From the NCBI RefSeq assembly GCF_041022165.1, contig NZ_CP163302.1:3596001-3660000 (forward strand): a stretch of DNA of 64,000 nt, read 5' to 3'. A model generated the notes under the pieces. It saw only the letters and a program-made list of their open reading frames with translations, had not been told where the DNA came from and made no database searches. Positions within the stretch are counted from its first letter, which is position 1. Every line of letters begins with the position of its first letter. Positions 48,809-58,241 of the stretch are shown here, piece after piece. A program made the translations under genes and the position numbers. The stretch comes from Sinomonas sp. P10A9. Its GTDB lineage: Bacteria > Actinomycetota > Actinomycetes > Actinomycetales > Micrococcaceae.

Positions 48809-49408
48809 TCAGACGTCCGCAGCGCGCCCGGCCGCGAACGCCGAGAGTGCGCCCGTCTTCGCGAGGCCCCGCACAGCGAGCCAGCTCAGCAGGCCAGCAA
48901 TGACAGCACCGGAGAGGACGGCGAGCACGGTGTAGACAGCCTGCCAGCCGAACTCCCACTCGGGGAAGTAGATGATGACCTCGGAGACGCCGAGCGCGAG
49001 GCCCGAGAGGGCGCCGGCAAGCAGCGCGACGCCGAGGTTCCAGCGGCGGTAGCGGAAGATCGCGAACGCAGCCTCGGCGCCGGCACCCTGGACGAGGCCG
49101 GAGAGGAGCACCGCGAGGCCGAACTGGGAGCCGAGGAGCGCCTCGACCACGGCTGCGACGATCTCGCAGAACAGCGCGGCGCCCGGCTTGCGGATGATGA
49201 GCCCGCCGAGCACGCCCGCGATGACCCAGCCGCCCGCGTAGAGGCCGCCGAGCGGGGCGAACGCGGCCGTTGCGGCCTCGACACCCACGTAGCCCTGATC
49301 CCAGAGCCAGAAGATGACACCGCAAGCCACCGAGACGACGGCGGCCACGACGATGTCGACGACGCGCCACGTGTACTTGGCGGGCGCGGTGCCAGTGGTT
49401 CCAGACAT
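48809..49408 (-). CDS. ykoE: ECF transporter S component YkoE
   Basis: Substrate-binding membrane subunit of 199 residues, with about six helices (VVDIVVAAVVSVACGVIFWL, YAGGWVIAGVLGGLI, FGLAVLLSGLVQGAGAEAAF). It belongs to the YkoE group, which binds hydroxymethylpyrimidine/thiamine precursors. The upstream region has a TPP riboswitch and a hairpin that buries the AGGAGGA ribosome binding site. Together these identify the system as thiamine-precursor uptake, shut off when thiamine pyrophosphate is plentiful. Confidence 0.93.
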   Translation of the reverse strand: MSGTTGTAPAKYTWRVVDIVVAAVVSVACGVIFWLWDQGYVGVEAATAAFAPLGGLYAGGWVIAGVLGGLIIRKPGAALFCEIVAAVVEALLGSQFGLAVLLSGLVQGAGAEAAFAIFRYRRWNLGVALLAGALSGLALGVSEVIIYFPEWEFGWQAVYTVLAVLSGAVIAGLLSWLAVRGLAKTGALSAFAAGRAADV

Positions 49409-49415
49409 TGCAGTT

Positions 49416-49433
49416 CCTCCTGGAGGCAGGAGG
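49416..49433 (-). promoter_or_regulatory. Hairpin that hides the ykoE ribosome binding site
   Basis: On the mRNA CCTCCTG-CCTC-CAGGAGG is a perfect 7-bp hairpin, and its right arm is the Shine-Dalgarno sequence seven bases before the ykoE ATG. It is the expression platform of the riboswitch and suggests translational control. Confidence 0.75.
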
Positions 49434-49460
49434 GGAGGGCAGCCGCAGCTGCCTTGAGAA

Positions 49461-49583
49461 CTCGACTCCCTTCGCCGGTACTAGCCGGAGCAGGTTCGAG
49501 GGTCTGCGGTAGCCCGCACTCTCAGCGCCCTGCTCCCAGACCGGCTCGGTGCCGGCTTGGGGGCGACGCTCCCCTGTCGTTGG
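49461..49583 (-). promoter_or_regulatory. TPP (THI-box) riboswitch
   Basis: The mRNA strand contains GGGCGCTGAGAGTGC (the CTGAGA core), ACCCTCGAACCTGCTCCGG and CTAGTACCGGCGAAGGGAG, the thiamine-pyrophosphate aptamer. The 5' CGAC and 3' GTCG can form the closing stem. It is located 53 bases upstream of ykoE. Confidence 0.95.
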
Positions 49584-49676
49584 TGAAGCCCATTGTACGT
49601 CGTGTCCGGACGCGCGGGACCGGCGTGGCGGGAGGGTCCGCCCTGATCGGCGCACGGTCACGTTAGGCTGGCCACC

Positions 49677-49937
49677 ATGAGCATCCTCATCAAGCTCCTC
49701 GGTACGGCCATCAGCATTGGCGCGGGAATCGTTGCGACCAAGCTCGTCGACTTCGCATGGGAGAAGGGCACCGGGAACAAGCCTCCGAAGGACGCGACCA
49801 ACCTCGAGGAGAGCCTGCGGGACACGCTCGTGTTCGCACTTGTCTCGGCCGGAGTGGGTGCCGTGATCCAGACTCTGGCGCAGCGGTACACGCAGCGCGC
49901 GATCGCAAACTTCAAGAAGACCCCCGAGCTCACCTGA
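49677..49937 (+). CDS. DUF4235 membrane-associated protein
   Basis: An 86-residue protein with two hydrophobic stretches (LIKLLGTAISIGAGIVATKL and TLVFALVSAGVGAVIQTLAQ) separated by a charged segment (EKGTGNKPPKDATNLEES), the DUF4235 pattern of actinobacteria. TAGGCT ends seven bases before the ATG with no ribosome binding site, so the transcript is probably leaderless. Function unknown; monocistronic. Confidence 0.85.
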   Translation: MSILIKLLGTAISIGAGIVATKLVDFAWEKGTGNKPPKDATNLEESLRDTLVFALVSAGVGAVIQTLAQRYTQRAIANFKKTPELT

Positions 49938-50277
49938 GCCCGCCGTCCTAATTCGGTGGGTCGCCTTCCGTGGGTCACCTCCAGTGGGTCACCTCCTGTG
50001 ACCGACGGTGCAGGTTTCCCCAGCTTTAGGCTTCAACACACCGCGTGTCGCCCCGCTTGATCGGCGTGTCGCCACCTCCGGCTCCGGAAAGCTGGGGAGT
50101 TTCGTACGGTGACCGGACTCATGCGCGCCTAGGGCGTGGCATCGCGGCGTCCCGGGCAGGTGCGGAACGCGCACGACGCCGCCACTCGCCGTCGCGCGCC
50201 CGCCGCCCCGCCCGCCGCGCGGAACCCGCACTCGGTAACCTTCGGAAGGTGACCCCCAGAGGGTGACCCCTGGACGG
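49938..50277. other. Gap of 340 bases with repeats
   Basis: No gene is supported. Three tandem 14-bp units, GTGGGTCGCCTTCC (49956), GTGGGTCACCTCC (49970) and GTGGGTCACCTCC (49984), are followed by TGTGACC, which can pair with GGTCAC. A degenerate copy of the dispersed repeat (GCGCACGACG...CGTCGCGCGC, 50169-50199) lies near the right end and may end both flanking genes. Confidence 0.5.
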
Positions 50278-50667
50278 CTATGGGGCGTCGTGCTCCGATC
50301 CGTGTTCCTGCTCGACCCGCGCCACGACCTCCTCGAGCTCGTCGACCGAGAGGCGCGACCGGTCGTAGTGCTTGGTCCGGTAGCCGGCACGGCCCACCAT
50401 GTGTGCCGAGACGGGGACCGTCAGGAGCTGGAAGATCCAGGCAACCACGAGCAGCGGCACGAGGGACCACGTGCGCCACTGCAGGCCCGCGGCCGTGAGA
50501 AGGAGCAGCGACCCGAAGACCTGTGGCTTGGTCGCGGAGTGCATGCGCGTGATGAGGTCCGGGAAGCGCAGGACCCCGATCGCCGCCGCGAGGGACATCG
50601 CCGATCCGAGGACCATCAGCACGGCGGCGGTCCAGGTGAGGGCGGTGTCCACGGCATCGGCGCTCAT
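50278..50667 (-). CDS. mrpG: Na+/H+ antiporter subunit MrpG
   Basis: Last subunit (129 residues) of the Mrp multisubunit Na+(Li+)/H+ antiporter. Three membrane helices (AAVLMVLGSAMSLAAAIGVL, then QVFGSLLLLTAAGLQW and LVPLLVVAWIFQLLTVPV) and the family motif RFPDLITRMHSATKPQ. The charged tail is typical of actinobacterial MrpG. Its ATG overlaps the MrpF stop. Confidence 0.92.
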   Translation of the reverse strand: MSADAVDTALTWTAAVLMVLGSAMSLAAAIGVLRFPDLITRMHSATKPQVFGSLLLLTAAGLQWRTWSLVPLLVVAWIFQLLTVPVSAHMVGRAGYRTKHYDRSRLSVDELEEVVARVEQEHGSEHDAP

Positions 50668-50951
50668 GGGCGCCTCCTGTCCTGCACGAACCGTGCCACC
50701 GTGACCGAGCCGATGAAGCCGATGATCGTGATCGCCACGACGAGTGCGATGTTGTTGGTGTGGCGATTGGCGGCCATATCGACGCACAGGGCCGAGGCGA
50801 CGACCGCGAGGAGCACGTCCGCAGCGAGCACCCTGTCCAGCAGCGCGGGCCCCTTGATCATGCGGAGGATCGCGCCGAAGGCCGCAAGGGAGAGCAGCAC
50901 GCTGCAGATCCCGAGGACCCAGGGCATCACCATCGCGCTGGCCCCGCTCAT
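50664..50951 (-). CDS. mrpF: Na+/H+ antiporter subunit MrpF
   Basis: A 95-residue subunit with three helices and the motif MIKGPALLDRVLAADVL, characteristic of MrpF. ATGA overlaps join it to MrpE and MrpG. Confidence 0.92.
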   Translation of the reverse strand: MSGASAMVMPWVLGICSVLLSLAAFGAILRMIKGPALLDRVLAADVLLAVVASALCVDMAANRHTNNIALVVAITIIGFIGSVTVARFVQDRRRP

Positions 50952-51535
50952 CGGGTCCCTCCCTCGCCCCGCTCCGCGGACATCATCCGCTCGAGGTGGT
51001 GCTCTTCGTTGACCAGCGCCAGCTCCTCCTTGGTACCCATGATGCGGATCAGCTCGGCCTCGGCGTCGAGCACCTCACGGCGTACCCGCTCGGCACCGGC
51101 GGCGTCCTCGACGTTGATGAAGTGGACATAGAGCGTCGCGTTGGCCCGGTCGACGTCGACCACCATCGAGCCCGGAACGAGCGAGGTGACGTGGCCGGTC
51201 GCGGTCACCATGAGGTCGGTGTGGCTGCGCAGGGGGACGGCGACGACGGCGCTGCGGACGCGCGGGCCCTTGGCAAGGGCGAGCCACAGGAGCTCGAAGC
51301 TCGCGACGGCGACGTGCCACACGAACACAAACGAGTAGCGCACGGCGTGCAGTACGTTGAACCTCCCGCTCAGCCCGACGGGCGGAAGGTAGAAGAGCCT
51401 GGTCACGATGAGCGCGATGATCGCGCCGAACAGCAGATTCCCGGGCGAGAAGTCCTGCCACAGGGCCCCCCAGATGATCACGAGCCAGGCGAGCAGAGGG
51501 ACTTCAATCCGCAGCGGGTTCCTCGACTGCTTCAT
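50948..51535 (-). CDS. mrpE: Na+/H+ antiporter subunit MrpE
   Basis: A 195-residue subunit with two N-terminal membrane segments (PLLAWLVIIWGALWQDFSPG, NLLFGAIIALIVTRLFYLPP) and a soluble domain containing TATGHVTSLVPGSMVVDVD, the MrpE landmark. Start ATG 51535 overlaps the MrpD stop; the frame is open upstream only because of the neighbouring gene. Confidence 0.92.
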   Translation of the reverse strand: MKQSRNPLRIEVPLLAWLVIIWGALWQDFSPGNLLFGAIIALIVTRLFYLPPVGLSGRFNVLHAVRYSFVFVWHVAVASFELLWLALAKGPRVRSAVVAVPLRSHTDLMVTATGHVTSLVPGSMVVDVDRANATLYVHFINVEDAAGAERVRREVLDAEAELIRIMGTKEELALVNEEHHLERMMSAERGEGGTR

Positions 51536-53106
51536 CGGTGGCCTCCCGGGGTGAACTGGGCCCGTGCGGCGTCCGACGCCTCCGTGCCGAGGACAGCGGA
51601 GATGTACGGCGAACGGTCCAGCATCTCCCCCGCAGCCTGTTCGCTGAGCCGGTACAGCGGCCCAGCGAACACCGTGAGGGCGAGGCCGACGACGACGAGT
51701 CCCGCCGTCGCGCTGAGCATCGGCACCGGCATCGCGTTGGCCGCGGCCGGCTGGAGCAGCGTGGGCGCGGGTGACAAGGCGTCCTCGGCCCGCCGCCAGA
51801 ACACGCGGCTCCACACGCGGGCCATCGCGAGCAGGGTCAGTAGGCTCACGACGACGCCGGCGGCCACGAGCACGAACGCGAGCGGCGTACCGAGCTGCAC
51901 GCCCGCCTGGAGGAGGCCGAGCTTCCCGAGGAACCCGGACAGCGGTGGGATGCCCGAGAGGTTCATCGCAGGGAGGAAGTAGAGGAGCGCGAGCACGGGC
52001 GAGAGCTTCGCGAGGCCGCCGAGCCGGTCGATCGACGACGAACCGCCGCGCCGCTCGACGAGCCCCGCGACGAGGAAGAGGGAGGTCTGGACGGTGATGT
52101 GGTGCACCACGTAGAACACTGCAGCGGCCAGCCCGAGGACTGAGCCCAGGGCCACGCCGAAGACCATGTACCCGATGTGGCTCACGAGCGTGAAGGACAG
52201 GAGCCTCTTGATGTCCGTCTGGGCCAGGGCGCCCAGGATGCCCACGACCATCGTGGCGAGTGCCACGACCATGAGCGGGACATTGAGCGCGTCACCGGGG
52301 AAGAGGAGCGTCTCGGTGCGGATGATCGCGTAGACGCCGACCTTCGTCAGGAGGCCCGCGAACACGGCCGTGACGGGTGCCGGTGCGGTGGGGTACGAGT
52401 CCGGAAGCCACAGGGACAGGGGGAACACGGCAGCCTTGATGCCGAACCCCACCAGCAGCATCGAGTGCAGGAGCAGCTGCGTTCCCGGGTCCAGCTGGCC
52501 CAGCTTCACCGCGAGGTCCGCCATGTTCACGGTTCCGGTCGCGGCATAGACCATGGCAATCGCAATGAGGAACAGCAGCGACGAGACAACGCTCACGACG
52601 ACGTACGTCACCCCCGCGCGTATGCGCGGCCCCGTCCCTCCGAGCGTCAGGAGGACGTAGCTTGCGGTGAGGAGGATCTCGAACCCGACGTAGAGGTTGA
52701 AGAGGTCCCCGGCGAGGAACGCGTTGGAGACGCCCGCCACGAGGATCATGTAGCTGGGGTGGAACACCGAGATGGGACCGTCCTTGTCCCCGTCGGCCAC
52801 GCCCTGCGCCGTGGCGTAGACCAGGACGGCGAGGCTCACCGTGGTCGAGATGACCAGCATGAGCGAGGAGAACTGGTCCACGACCATCGTGATGCCGAAC
52901 GGAGGGGCCCACCCGCCGATCGTCACGGCAGAGGTGCCGCCGTCCCACACCGAGAGCAGGAGCAGCACCTCGAGCGCAAGCGTCAGCGCGAGCACGGAGA
53001 TGGTGACGGTGCGCTGGGCGCGCTGCTGCCGCAGCAGGAGGAACGCGAGGGCGGCCCCGAGGATCGGAAGGGCGACGGCGAGCGGTGCGAGGCTGGCGAT
53101 GTTCAC
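51532..53106 (-). CDS. mrpD: Na+/H+ antiporter subunit MrpD
   Basis: A 524-residue ion-translocating subunit related to complex I NuoM/NuoN, with 14 or so helices. Landmarks are NLYVGFEILLTASYVLLTLG (with the conserved Glu), FGIKAAVFPLSLWLPDSYPT (conserved Lys) and QTDIKRLLSFTLVSHIGYMV. The start is GTG 53106, overlapping the MrpC stop as GTGA. Confidence 0.93.
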   Translation of the reverse strand: MNIASLAPLAVALPILGAALAFLLLRQQRAQRTVTISVLALTLALEVLLLLSVWDGGTSAVTIGGWAPPFGITMVVDQFSSLMLVISTTVSLAVLVYATAQGVADGDKDGPISVFHPSYMILVAGVSNAFLAGDLFNLYVGFEILLTASYVLLTLGGTGPRIRAGVTYVVVSVVSSLLFLIAIAMVYAATGTVNMADLAVKLGQLDPGTQLLLHSMLLVGFGIKAAVFPLSLWLPDSYPTAPAPVTAVFAGLLTKVGVYAIIRTETLLFPGDALNVPLMVVALATMVVGILGALAQTDIKRLLSFTLVSHIGYMVFGVALGSVLGLAAAVFYVVHHITVQTSLFLVAGLVERRGGSSSIDRLGGLAKLSPVLALLYFLPAMNLSGIPPLSGFLGKLGLLQAGVQLGTPLAFVLVAAGVVVSLLTLLAMARVWSRVFWRRAEDALSPAPTLLQPAAANAMPVPMLSATAGLVVVGLALTVFAGPLYRLSEQAAGEMLDRSPYISAVLGTEASDAARAQFTPGGHR

Positions 53107-53609
53107 TCTCGCGTGGCCTCCTTCCGTTGTGCCGCGTGGGTCCTCGGATCGAGCATCGCGAGCGCCTCGCGGTCCGCGGCGGCAGCGGCCTCGGGGATGG
53201 GGAACTCCGAGAGGTCGACGGGAACGTCGGCATCGTCCTCCGCATGCCAGCTGGGCTGCGCGGCCACGCGGCGGTCCTCGATATCGTCCGCGACGATGTC
53301 CCCCCGGCCAAGCTGCCACGTCCGGTAGATGAGGGCGAGCATGAAGGCCGTCACAGCGAACGAGATCACGATCGAGGTCAGGATGAGGGCCTGCGGCAGC
53401 GGGTCGTTGTACGCGGAGGGGTCAGCACCCTTGACGATCAGCGGGGCGAGCCCGGCTTTGCCCCCGGTCGCGAGCAGGAGGACGTTCGCGCCGTTGGTCA
53501 GGAGCATGAGCCCCAGGAGCACCCGGGTGAGCGACCGTTCGAGCAGCAGGTAGATGCCGGCGGCGAACAGGAGTCCGGCGACGACCGTCAGGGTGAGGTT
53601 GATGGTCAT
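53103..53609 (-). CDS. mrpC: Na+/H+ antiporter subunit MrpC
   Basis: A 168-residue subunit homologous to NuoK, with three helices in the first 100 residues (LTLTVVAGLLFAAGIYLLLE, GLMLLTNGANVLLLATGG, PLPQALILTSIVISFAVTAF). A charged C-terminal tail of about 65 residues follows, longer than in many relatives but common in actinobacteria. Confidence 0.93.
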   Translation of the reverse strand: MTINLTLTVVAGLLFAAGIYLLLERSLTRVLLGLMLLTNGANVLLLATGGKAGLAPLIVKGADPSAYNDPLPQALILTSIVISFAVTAFMLALIYRTWQLGRGDIVADDIEDRRVAAQPSWHAEDDADVPVDLSEFPIPEAAAAADREALAMLDPRTHAAQRKEATRE

Positions 53610-56600
53610 CTGGCGGCCTCCTCGCCGGCGCGTTCTCTGCGGACCTTCCCGGCCCCTTCCTTCTGCCCCACCTCGAGCTGTTCATCGATGCGCGAGCCGA
53701 GGCTGCGCAGCACGTCGACGACCAGGCCGACCACCACGAGGTAGACGCCGATGTCGAAGATCGTGGAGGTCACGAACTTGACGTCGCCGAAGACGGGCAG
53801 CCAGAGCTCGACGATCGCGCTCTGGAACATCTGGCCGCCGAGGGCCAGGGGTACGGCCCCGGAGAGTGCGGCAGTCCCGAGGCCCGTGCCGAGGAGGACG
53901 CCGGGCCCAACAGAGGCTGCCTCGTGCAGCTCGAAGCGGCCGCCGGCGAGGTAGCGGACGGTCAGTGCGAGGCCCGCGAGGAGCCCACCTCCGAAGCCCC
54001 CGCCGGGGAAGTTGTGCCCGGCGAGGAGGATGTACACCGAGAAGACCACCAGCGAGTGGAAGATGAGCCGAGTGATGACCTCGAAGATGATCGATCGCCG
54101 CTCGGGCGCGAGGGTCCGCCCTGCAACGAGCCAGGCGTCGCGCGTGATGGTCGCGAACGTGCGCGCGACGGCGAGCTCGGCGCCGCCCCGCGATCGCTTG
54201 TCGACACCGCGCATGCGGCCGATGCTGCCCGTCGGGACGTCCGCCGTGTCCCCGAGCCTGCCGCCGCTGTGCCTGATGAAGATGAGGCTCGCCACCCCCG
54301 TCGCAGCGAGCGCGAGGACGGAGACCTCTCCGAACGTGTCCCACGCGCGCAGGTCCACGAGGGTCACATTGACGATGTTGAGACCGCCGCCCCCGGTGTA
54401 GGCCAGGTCCGCGAAGTGCAGGGAGACAGGCTCCGCAATGCGCGCGTCCATGGCCACGAGCGCCGCGAGCACCATCACCGTGCCGAAGACGAGGGCGATG
54501 ACGATGCGGGCCACGCGGTATCTCCCTCCCATGCGGTCCCGCAGCTGCGGCGGGAGGCCGCGCATCCCGAGGATGAACGCGACGAGCACGATCGTCTCGA
54601 CGAGCATCTGGGTGAGGGCCAGATCCGGCGCGCCCTGCAGCGCGAAGATGAGCGAGATGCCGTATCCCGTGACGGACACCATGAGCACGGCGAGGAAGCG
54701 CTTGTTGGCTCTGAGCGCGGCGAGCGCGGCGACGACGATCGCGACGCCGATCACGGGCGTGAGCGGCGAGCCGGGATCCACAAGCGTGATCCGGTCCGGC
54801 CCCGGCAACGGCGCACCGCCGGCCAGGAGTGCCGCGATGGGCACGAGCGCCGCGACGGCCAGGATCACGGCGAGGTAGAAGAACAGCGAGCCGCGCTGGG
54901 TGCGGCCCGTGACCCAGATGGCCACATCATCCGTGGCGCCGATGATCGCCCGGTAGCCGCGCTCGGCGTCCACGGGCACGCCGAGGCGGGACTGCGCACG
55001 CTCCACGGCGCCGCGCGCCGCGAACAGGAGCGCGCCGATGAGCCAGCCCGCCGCGGAGAAGGCGAGGGGAAGTCCGACGCCGTGCCACACCGCGAGGTGC
55101 GGTACCCCGCCGATCCCGGCGGCAGCCGCCCGGGCGGCGTCGTGCGTCGCGGCGGCCGCCCCCGCTGCGACGTCGGCGGCGTACGGACCGACCCACGAAT
55201 CCACCGGGCCCGGCCACAGCCCGTAGACGAGGCCCGCGAGCGCGAGCACCGCCGGAGGCGCGACGAACAGCGGCGGGGTGGGCTTGAACGGGGTGTCCGG
55301 CATGCCGGGCTTGAGGGCGAACGCGCCCCACACGAAGCGGGCGCTGTAGGCGACGGTGAGGGCGGATCCGAGCGCAAACCCGATGAGCATGACGTCGCGC
55401 CAGCCCGCCCCGAGCGGGGCGTGGTCGAAGGCGTCGAAGACGGCTTCCTTGGCCACGAAGCCGCCGAACAGGGGAAGGCCGGCCATCGACGCCGCGGCGA
55501 GGGCACCCGTGACCGCGAGGGCGCGCGAGCGGCGGAATACGCCCGAGAGCCGGCGGAGGTCCCGGGTGCCAGTCTGGTGGTCGATGATGCCCACCACGAG
55601 GAACAGCGCCGCCTTGAACAGCGCGTGGGCCACGACCATCGCGAGGCCCGCGAGCGCGGCCGAGGGGGTCCCGAGGCCCACGATGCCGATCATGAACCCT
55701 AGCTGGCTCACGGTGCCGAACGCGAGGATGAGCTTGATGTCGGTCTGGCGCAGCGAGCGGTACCCGCCCAGCAGCATGGTCGCGAGGCCGAAGCCCAGGA
55801 CCACAGGCTGCCAGTAGGGCGTCTCGGCGAGGCCCGGAGCGAGGCGGGCCACGATGTAGACGCCGGCCTTGACCATGGCGGCCGCGTGCAGGAACGCCGA
55901 GACCGGGGTCGGTGCCGCCATGGCCGCCGGCAGCCAGAAGTGGAACGGGATGAGCGCGGACTTGCTGAGCGCACCCACCAGCACGAGGACGGCACCTGCG
56001 GCGACCGCGCCCGCAGTGGCCGGGTCTGCGACGAGCGCGGGTACCTTCTCCAGGAGCCCCGAGATGCGGTAGGTTCCCGCGGCGTGGCCGAGAAGGACGA
56101 GTCCGATGAGCATCGCGAGGCCGCCGGCGGTCGTGACGATCAGGGCCTGGAGGGCCGAGCGGCGTGCCGAGAGGCGCACGTTGGCGTACCCGATGAGGAG
56201 GTACGAGAGGACGGACGTGAGCTCCCAGAAGACGAACATGCCGATGAGGTCGTCCGCCGCGACGAGGCCGAACATGGCTCCCGCGAACGCGAGCATCTGG
56301 CCTCCGAAGCCGCCGAGCCCAGCGTCGTCGCGCTTGAAGTAGCGCGCGCAGTACAACAGCACGAGAGAGCCCACACCCAGGACGAGGAGGCAGACCACCC
56401 AGGCCAGCGGATCGAGCCGGAACGCCATCTGGACGCCCAGGGTCGGGATGAAGTCCCAGGATTCGACGACGCCACCGCTGTACGCCGCGCCGTGCTGGAG
56501 CACCAACCAGACGAGAGAACCGGCCGGCACCGCGGCCAGGAGGAAGAACGCCGCGCGCCCGAGCCGCCGGAAGATCCACGGCGCGCCAGCCGCCACCGCA

Positions 56601-56626
56601 AAGTGCAGGGCGAGTACTGGCAGCAC
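53606..56626 (-). CDS. mrpA: Na+/H+ antiporter subunits MrpA and MrpB fused
   Basis: A 1006-residue protein. Residues 1-790 are MrpA, a NuoL relative with about 20 helices: DLIGMFVFWELTSVLSYLLI, FHFWLPAAMAAPTPVSAFLH and LIQ-type helices later, plus the MrpA-specific end (LVETIVLVAFILGMRGLP). The last 150 residues are MrpB (SIIFEVITRLIFHSLVVFSV, GHNFPGGGFGGGLLAGLA). The fusion explains the lack of a separate mrpB gene. The start is GTG 56626 with CGGAG upstream. It is the first gene of a complete antiporter operon for Na+ and pH control. Confidence 0.94.
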   Translation of the reverse strand: MLPVLALHFAVAAGAPWIFRRLGRAAFFLLAAVPAGSLVWLVLQHGAAYSGGVVESWDFIPTLGVQMAFRLDPLAWVVCLLVLGVGSLVLLYCARYFKRDDAGLGGFGGQMLAFAGAMFGLVAADDLIGMFVFWELTSVLSYLLIGYANVRLSARRSALQALIVTTAGGLAMLIGLVLLGHAAGTYRISGLLEKVPALVADPATAGAVAAGAVLVLVGALSKSALIPFHFWLPAAMAAPTPVSAFLHAAAMVKAGVYIVARLAPGLAETPYWQPVVLGFGLATMLLGGYRSLRQTDIKLILAFGTVSQLGFMIGIVGLGTPSAALAGLAMVVAHALFKAALFLVVGIIDHQTGTRDLRRLSGVFRRSRALAVTGALAAASMAGLPLFGGFVAKEAVFDAFDHAPLGAGWRDVMLIGFALGSALTVAYSARFVWGAFALKPGMPDTPFKPTPPLFVAPPAVLALAGLVYGLWPGPVDSWVGPYAADVAAGAAAATHDAARAAAAGIGGVPHLAVWHGVGLPLAFSAAGWLIGALLFAARGAVERAQSRLGVPVDAERGYRAIIGATDDVAIWVTGRTQRGSLFFYLAVILAVAALVPIAALLAGGAPLPGPDRITLVDPGSPLTPVIGVAIVVAALAALRANKRFLAVLMVSVTGYGISLIFALQGAPDLALTQMLVETIVLVAFILGMRGLPPQLRDRMGGRYRVARIVIALVFGTVMVLAALVAMDARIAEPVSLHFADLAYTGGGGLNIVNVTLVDLRAWDTFGEVSVLALAATGVASLIFIRHSGGRLGDTADVPTGSIGRMRGVDKRSRGGAELAVARTFATITRDAWLVAGRTLAPERRSIIFEVITRLIFHSLVVFSVYILLAGHNFPGGGFGGGLLAGLALTVRYLAGGRFELHEAASVGPGVLLGTGLGTAALSGAVPLALGGQMFQSAIVELWLPVFGDVKFVTSTIFDIGVYLVVVGLVVDVLRSLGSRIDEQLEVGQKEGAGKVRRERAGEEAAR

Positions 56627-56769
56627 GGGCGACTCCGCTCGGTTGGAGGTTCAATTTTCCACGCGTTGGGTATGGCGGCATATCAGTTGGGTTCGGCTCG
56701 GGCAGTCTATCAATCGCCTCGGTTGGCGTGCCGGGCGCCGGCCTGCTGGCACCGGCTAGAGTTCGGGGT

Positions 56770-58149
56770 ATGCACGCGTCCGGTGTCTCCGAACTCGAAC
56801 GGCACACTGCGCCTGTGCGGCGCGGCCAGGTATTGGCCTGGGCCTCGTGGGACTGGGGGTCGGCGGCCTTCAACGCCGTCATGACCACGTTCGTCTTCAC
56901 GGTCTACCTCACGTCCAAGGCGTTCGGCGGCGAGGACCATGCCTCCGCCGTCCTCGGGGCCTGCCTCGGCGCCGCTGGGCTCGGCATCGCGCTCATCGCA
57001 CCGGTGGCCGGCCAGCGCTCCGACGCCGGCGGGCGGCGCAAGCTGTGGCTCGGCGTCCACACGGGCGTGGTCGCGCTCCTCACGGGCCTGTGCTTCTTCG
57101 CCTTCCCCCGCCCCGAGTTCCTCCTCTACGGCGCTTCCCTGATCGCCGCAGGGCACGTCTTCAGCGAGCTCGCGGGCGTGAACTACAACGCGATGCTCGA
57201 GCAGATCGCCACCCCCAGGACCATCGGCCGGATCTCCGGGCTCGGCTGGTCCGCGGGGTACTTCGGCGGAATCGTCGCACTGCTCCTCGTGCTCGCGCTG
57301 TTCGTGCAGCCCGCGTTCCCCTGGTTCGGCGCCTCGACCGGGGATTCTCTGAACATCCGCCTCGTCGCCGTGTTCTCGATGCTGTGGATCATCGTCTTCT
57401 CGCTCCCGGTGATGTTCGCGGTGCCCGAGGTCCCGCGGCAGCCCGCGGCCCGGCTCGGCGTCGTGGCCTCCTACGGGCTCCTGTTCCGGCGGATCCGCGC
57501 GATCTGGAAGACCAGCCCCCACACGATCTACTTCCTCGTGGCCTCGGCGGTCTTCCGCGACGGGCTCGCGGCCGTCTTCACCTTCGGCGGCGTCATCGCC
57601 GCGGGCACGTTCGGCTTCACGCTCTCCCAGGTCATCTTCTTCGCGATCTTCGGGAACGTCGTCGCGGCGGTCGGCGCCATTGCGGGAGGGTTCCTGGACG
57701 ACCGTCTGGGGCCCAAGCGCGTGATCATGGGTTCCCTCGTCGGGCTGCTCATCGCGGGGACATCCATCCTCGTCCTGGGCAAGGGGACCTACGAGCTCGG
57801 CGGATTCACTTGGACAGGCACCGTGACGTTCTGGGTCTTCGGCCTGTTCCTGTGCCTCTTCGTGGGGCCGGCCCAGTCCGCCGCCCGGGCCTACCTCGCG
57901 CGGCTCGCGCCCGACGGCGAGGCTGGCGAGCTCTTTGGCCTGTATGCGACGACCGGGAGGGCCGCAAGCTTCCTCGCCCCCACACTGTTCAGCCTGTGCA
58001 TCACGATCGCCACCCCGTTCGTCGCCGCAGGCGAGGCGCAGCGCTGGGGGGTCCTGGGGATCATGGTCGTGCTCCTCGCGGGGCTTCTCGTGCTGCTTCC
58101 GGTCAAGCCGCCTGCTCGGGTCGCGACCGCCGTCGTGCCCGCGGCCTGA
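56770..58149 (+). CDS. MFS transporter, UMF1/Atg22-like
   Basis: A 459-residue protein with 12 membrane segments of the UMF1 group. It begins LAWASWDWGSAAFNAVMTTF and has LIAPVAGQRSDAGGRRKLWL, NYNAMLEQIATPRTIGRISG and GWSAGYFGGIVALLLVLALF, which define the family. Members resemble vacuolar amino-acid effluxers, but bacterial substrates are unknown. The ATG at 56770 follows TAGAGT by seven bases with no ribosome binding site (leaderless). It is divergent from the Mrp operon across a 143-base gap. Confidence 0.9.
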   Translation: MHASGVSELERHTAPVRRGQVLAWASWDWGSAAFNAVMTTFVFTVYLTSKAFGGEDHASAVLGACLGAAGLGIALIAPVAGQRSDAGGRRKLWLGVHTGVVALLTGLCFFAFPRPEFLLYGASLIAAGHVFSELAGVNYNAMLEQIATPRTIGRISGLGWSAGYFGGIVALLLVLALFVQPAFPWFGASTGDSLNIRLVAVFSMLWIIVFSLPVMFAVPEVPRQPAARLGVVASYGLLFRRIRAIWKTSPHTIYFLVASAVFRDGLAAVFTFGGVIAAGTFGFTLSQVIFFAIFGNVVAAVGAIAGGFLDDRLGPKRVIMGSLVGLLIAGTSILVLGKGTYELGGFTWTGTVTFWVFGLFLCLFVGPAQSAARAYLARLAPDGEAGELFGLYATTGRAASFLAPTLFSLCITIATPFVAAGEAQRWGVLGIMVVLLAGLLVLLPVKPPARVATAVVPAA

Positions 58150-58241
58150 TCCCGCGCCCTGACCCCGCGCCCTCGTCCGGCCGGGGCCGAGCTGCGCCGT
58201 CTTCCGGTCTCACGTGCCACGCCGCGCACTAGAGTTGAGCC

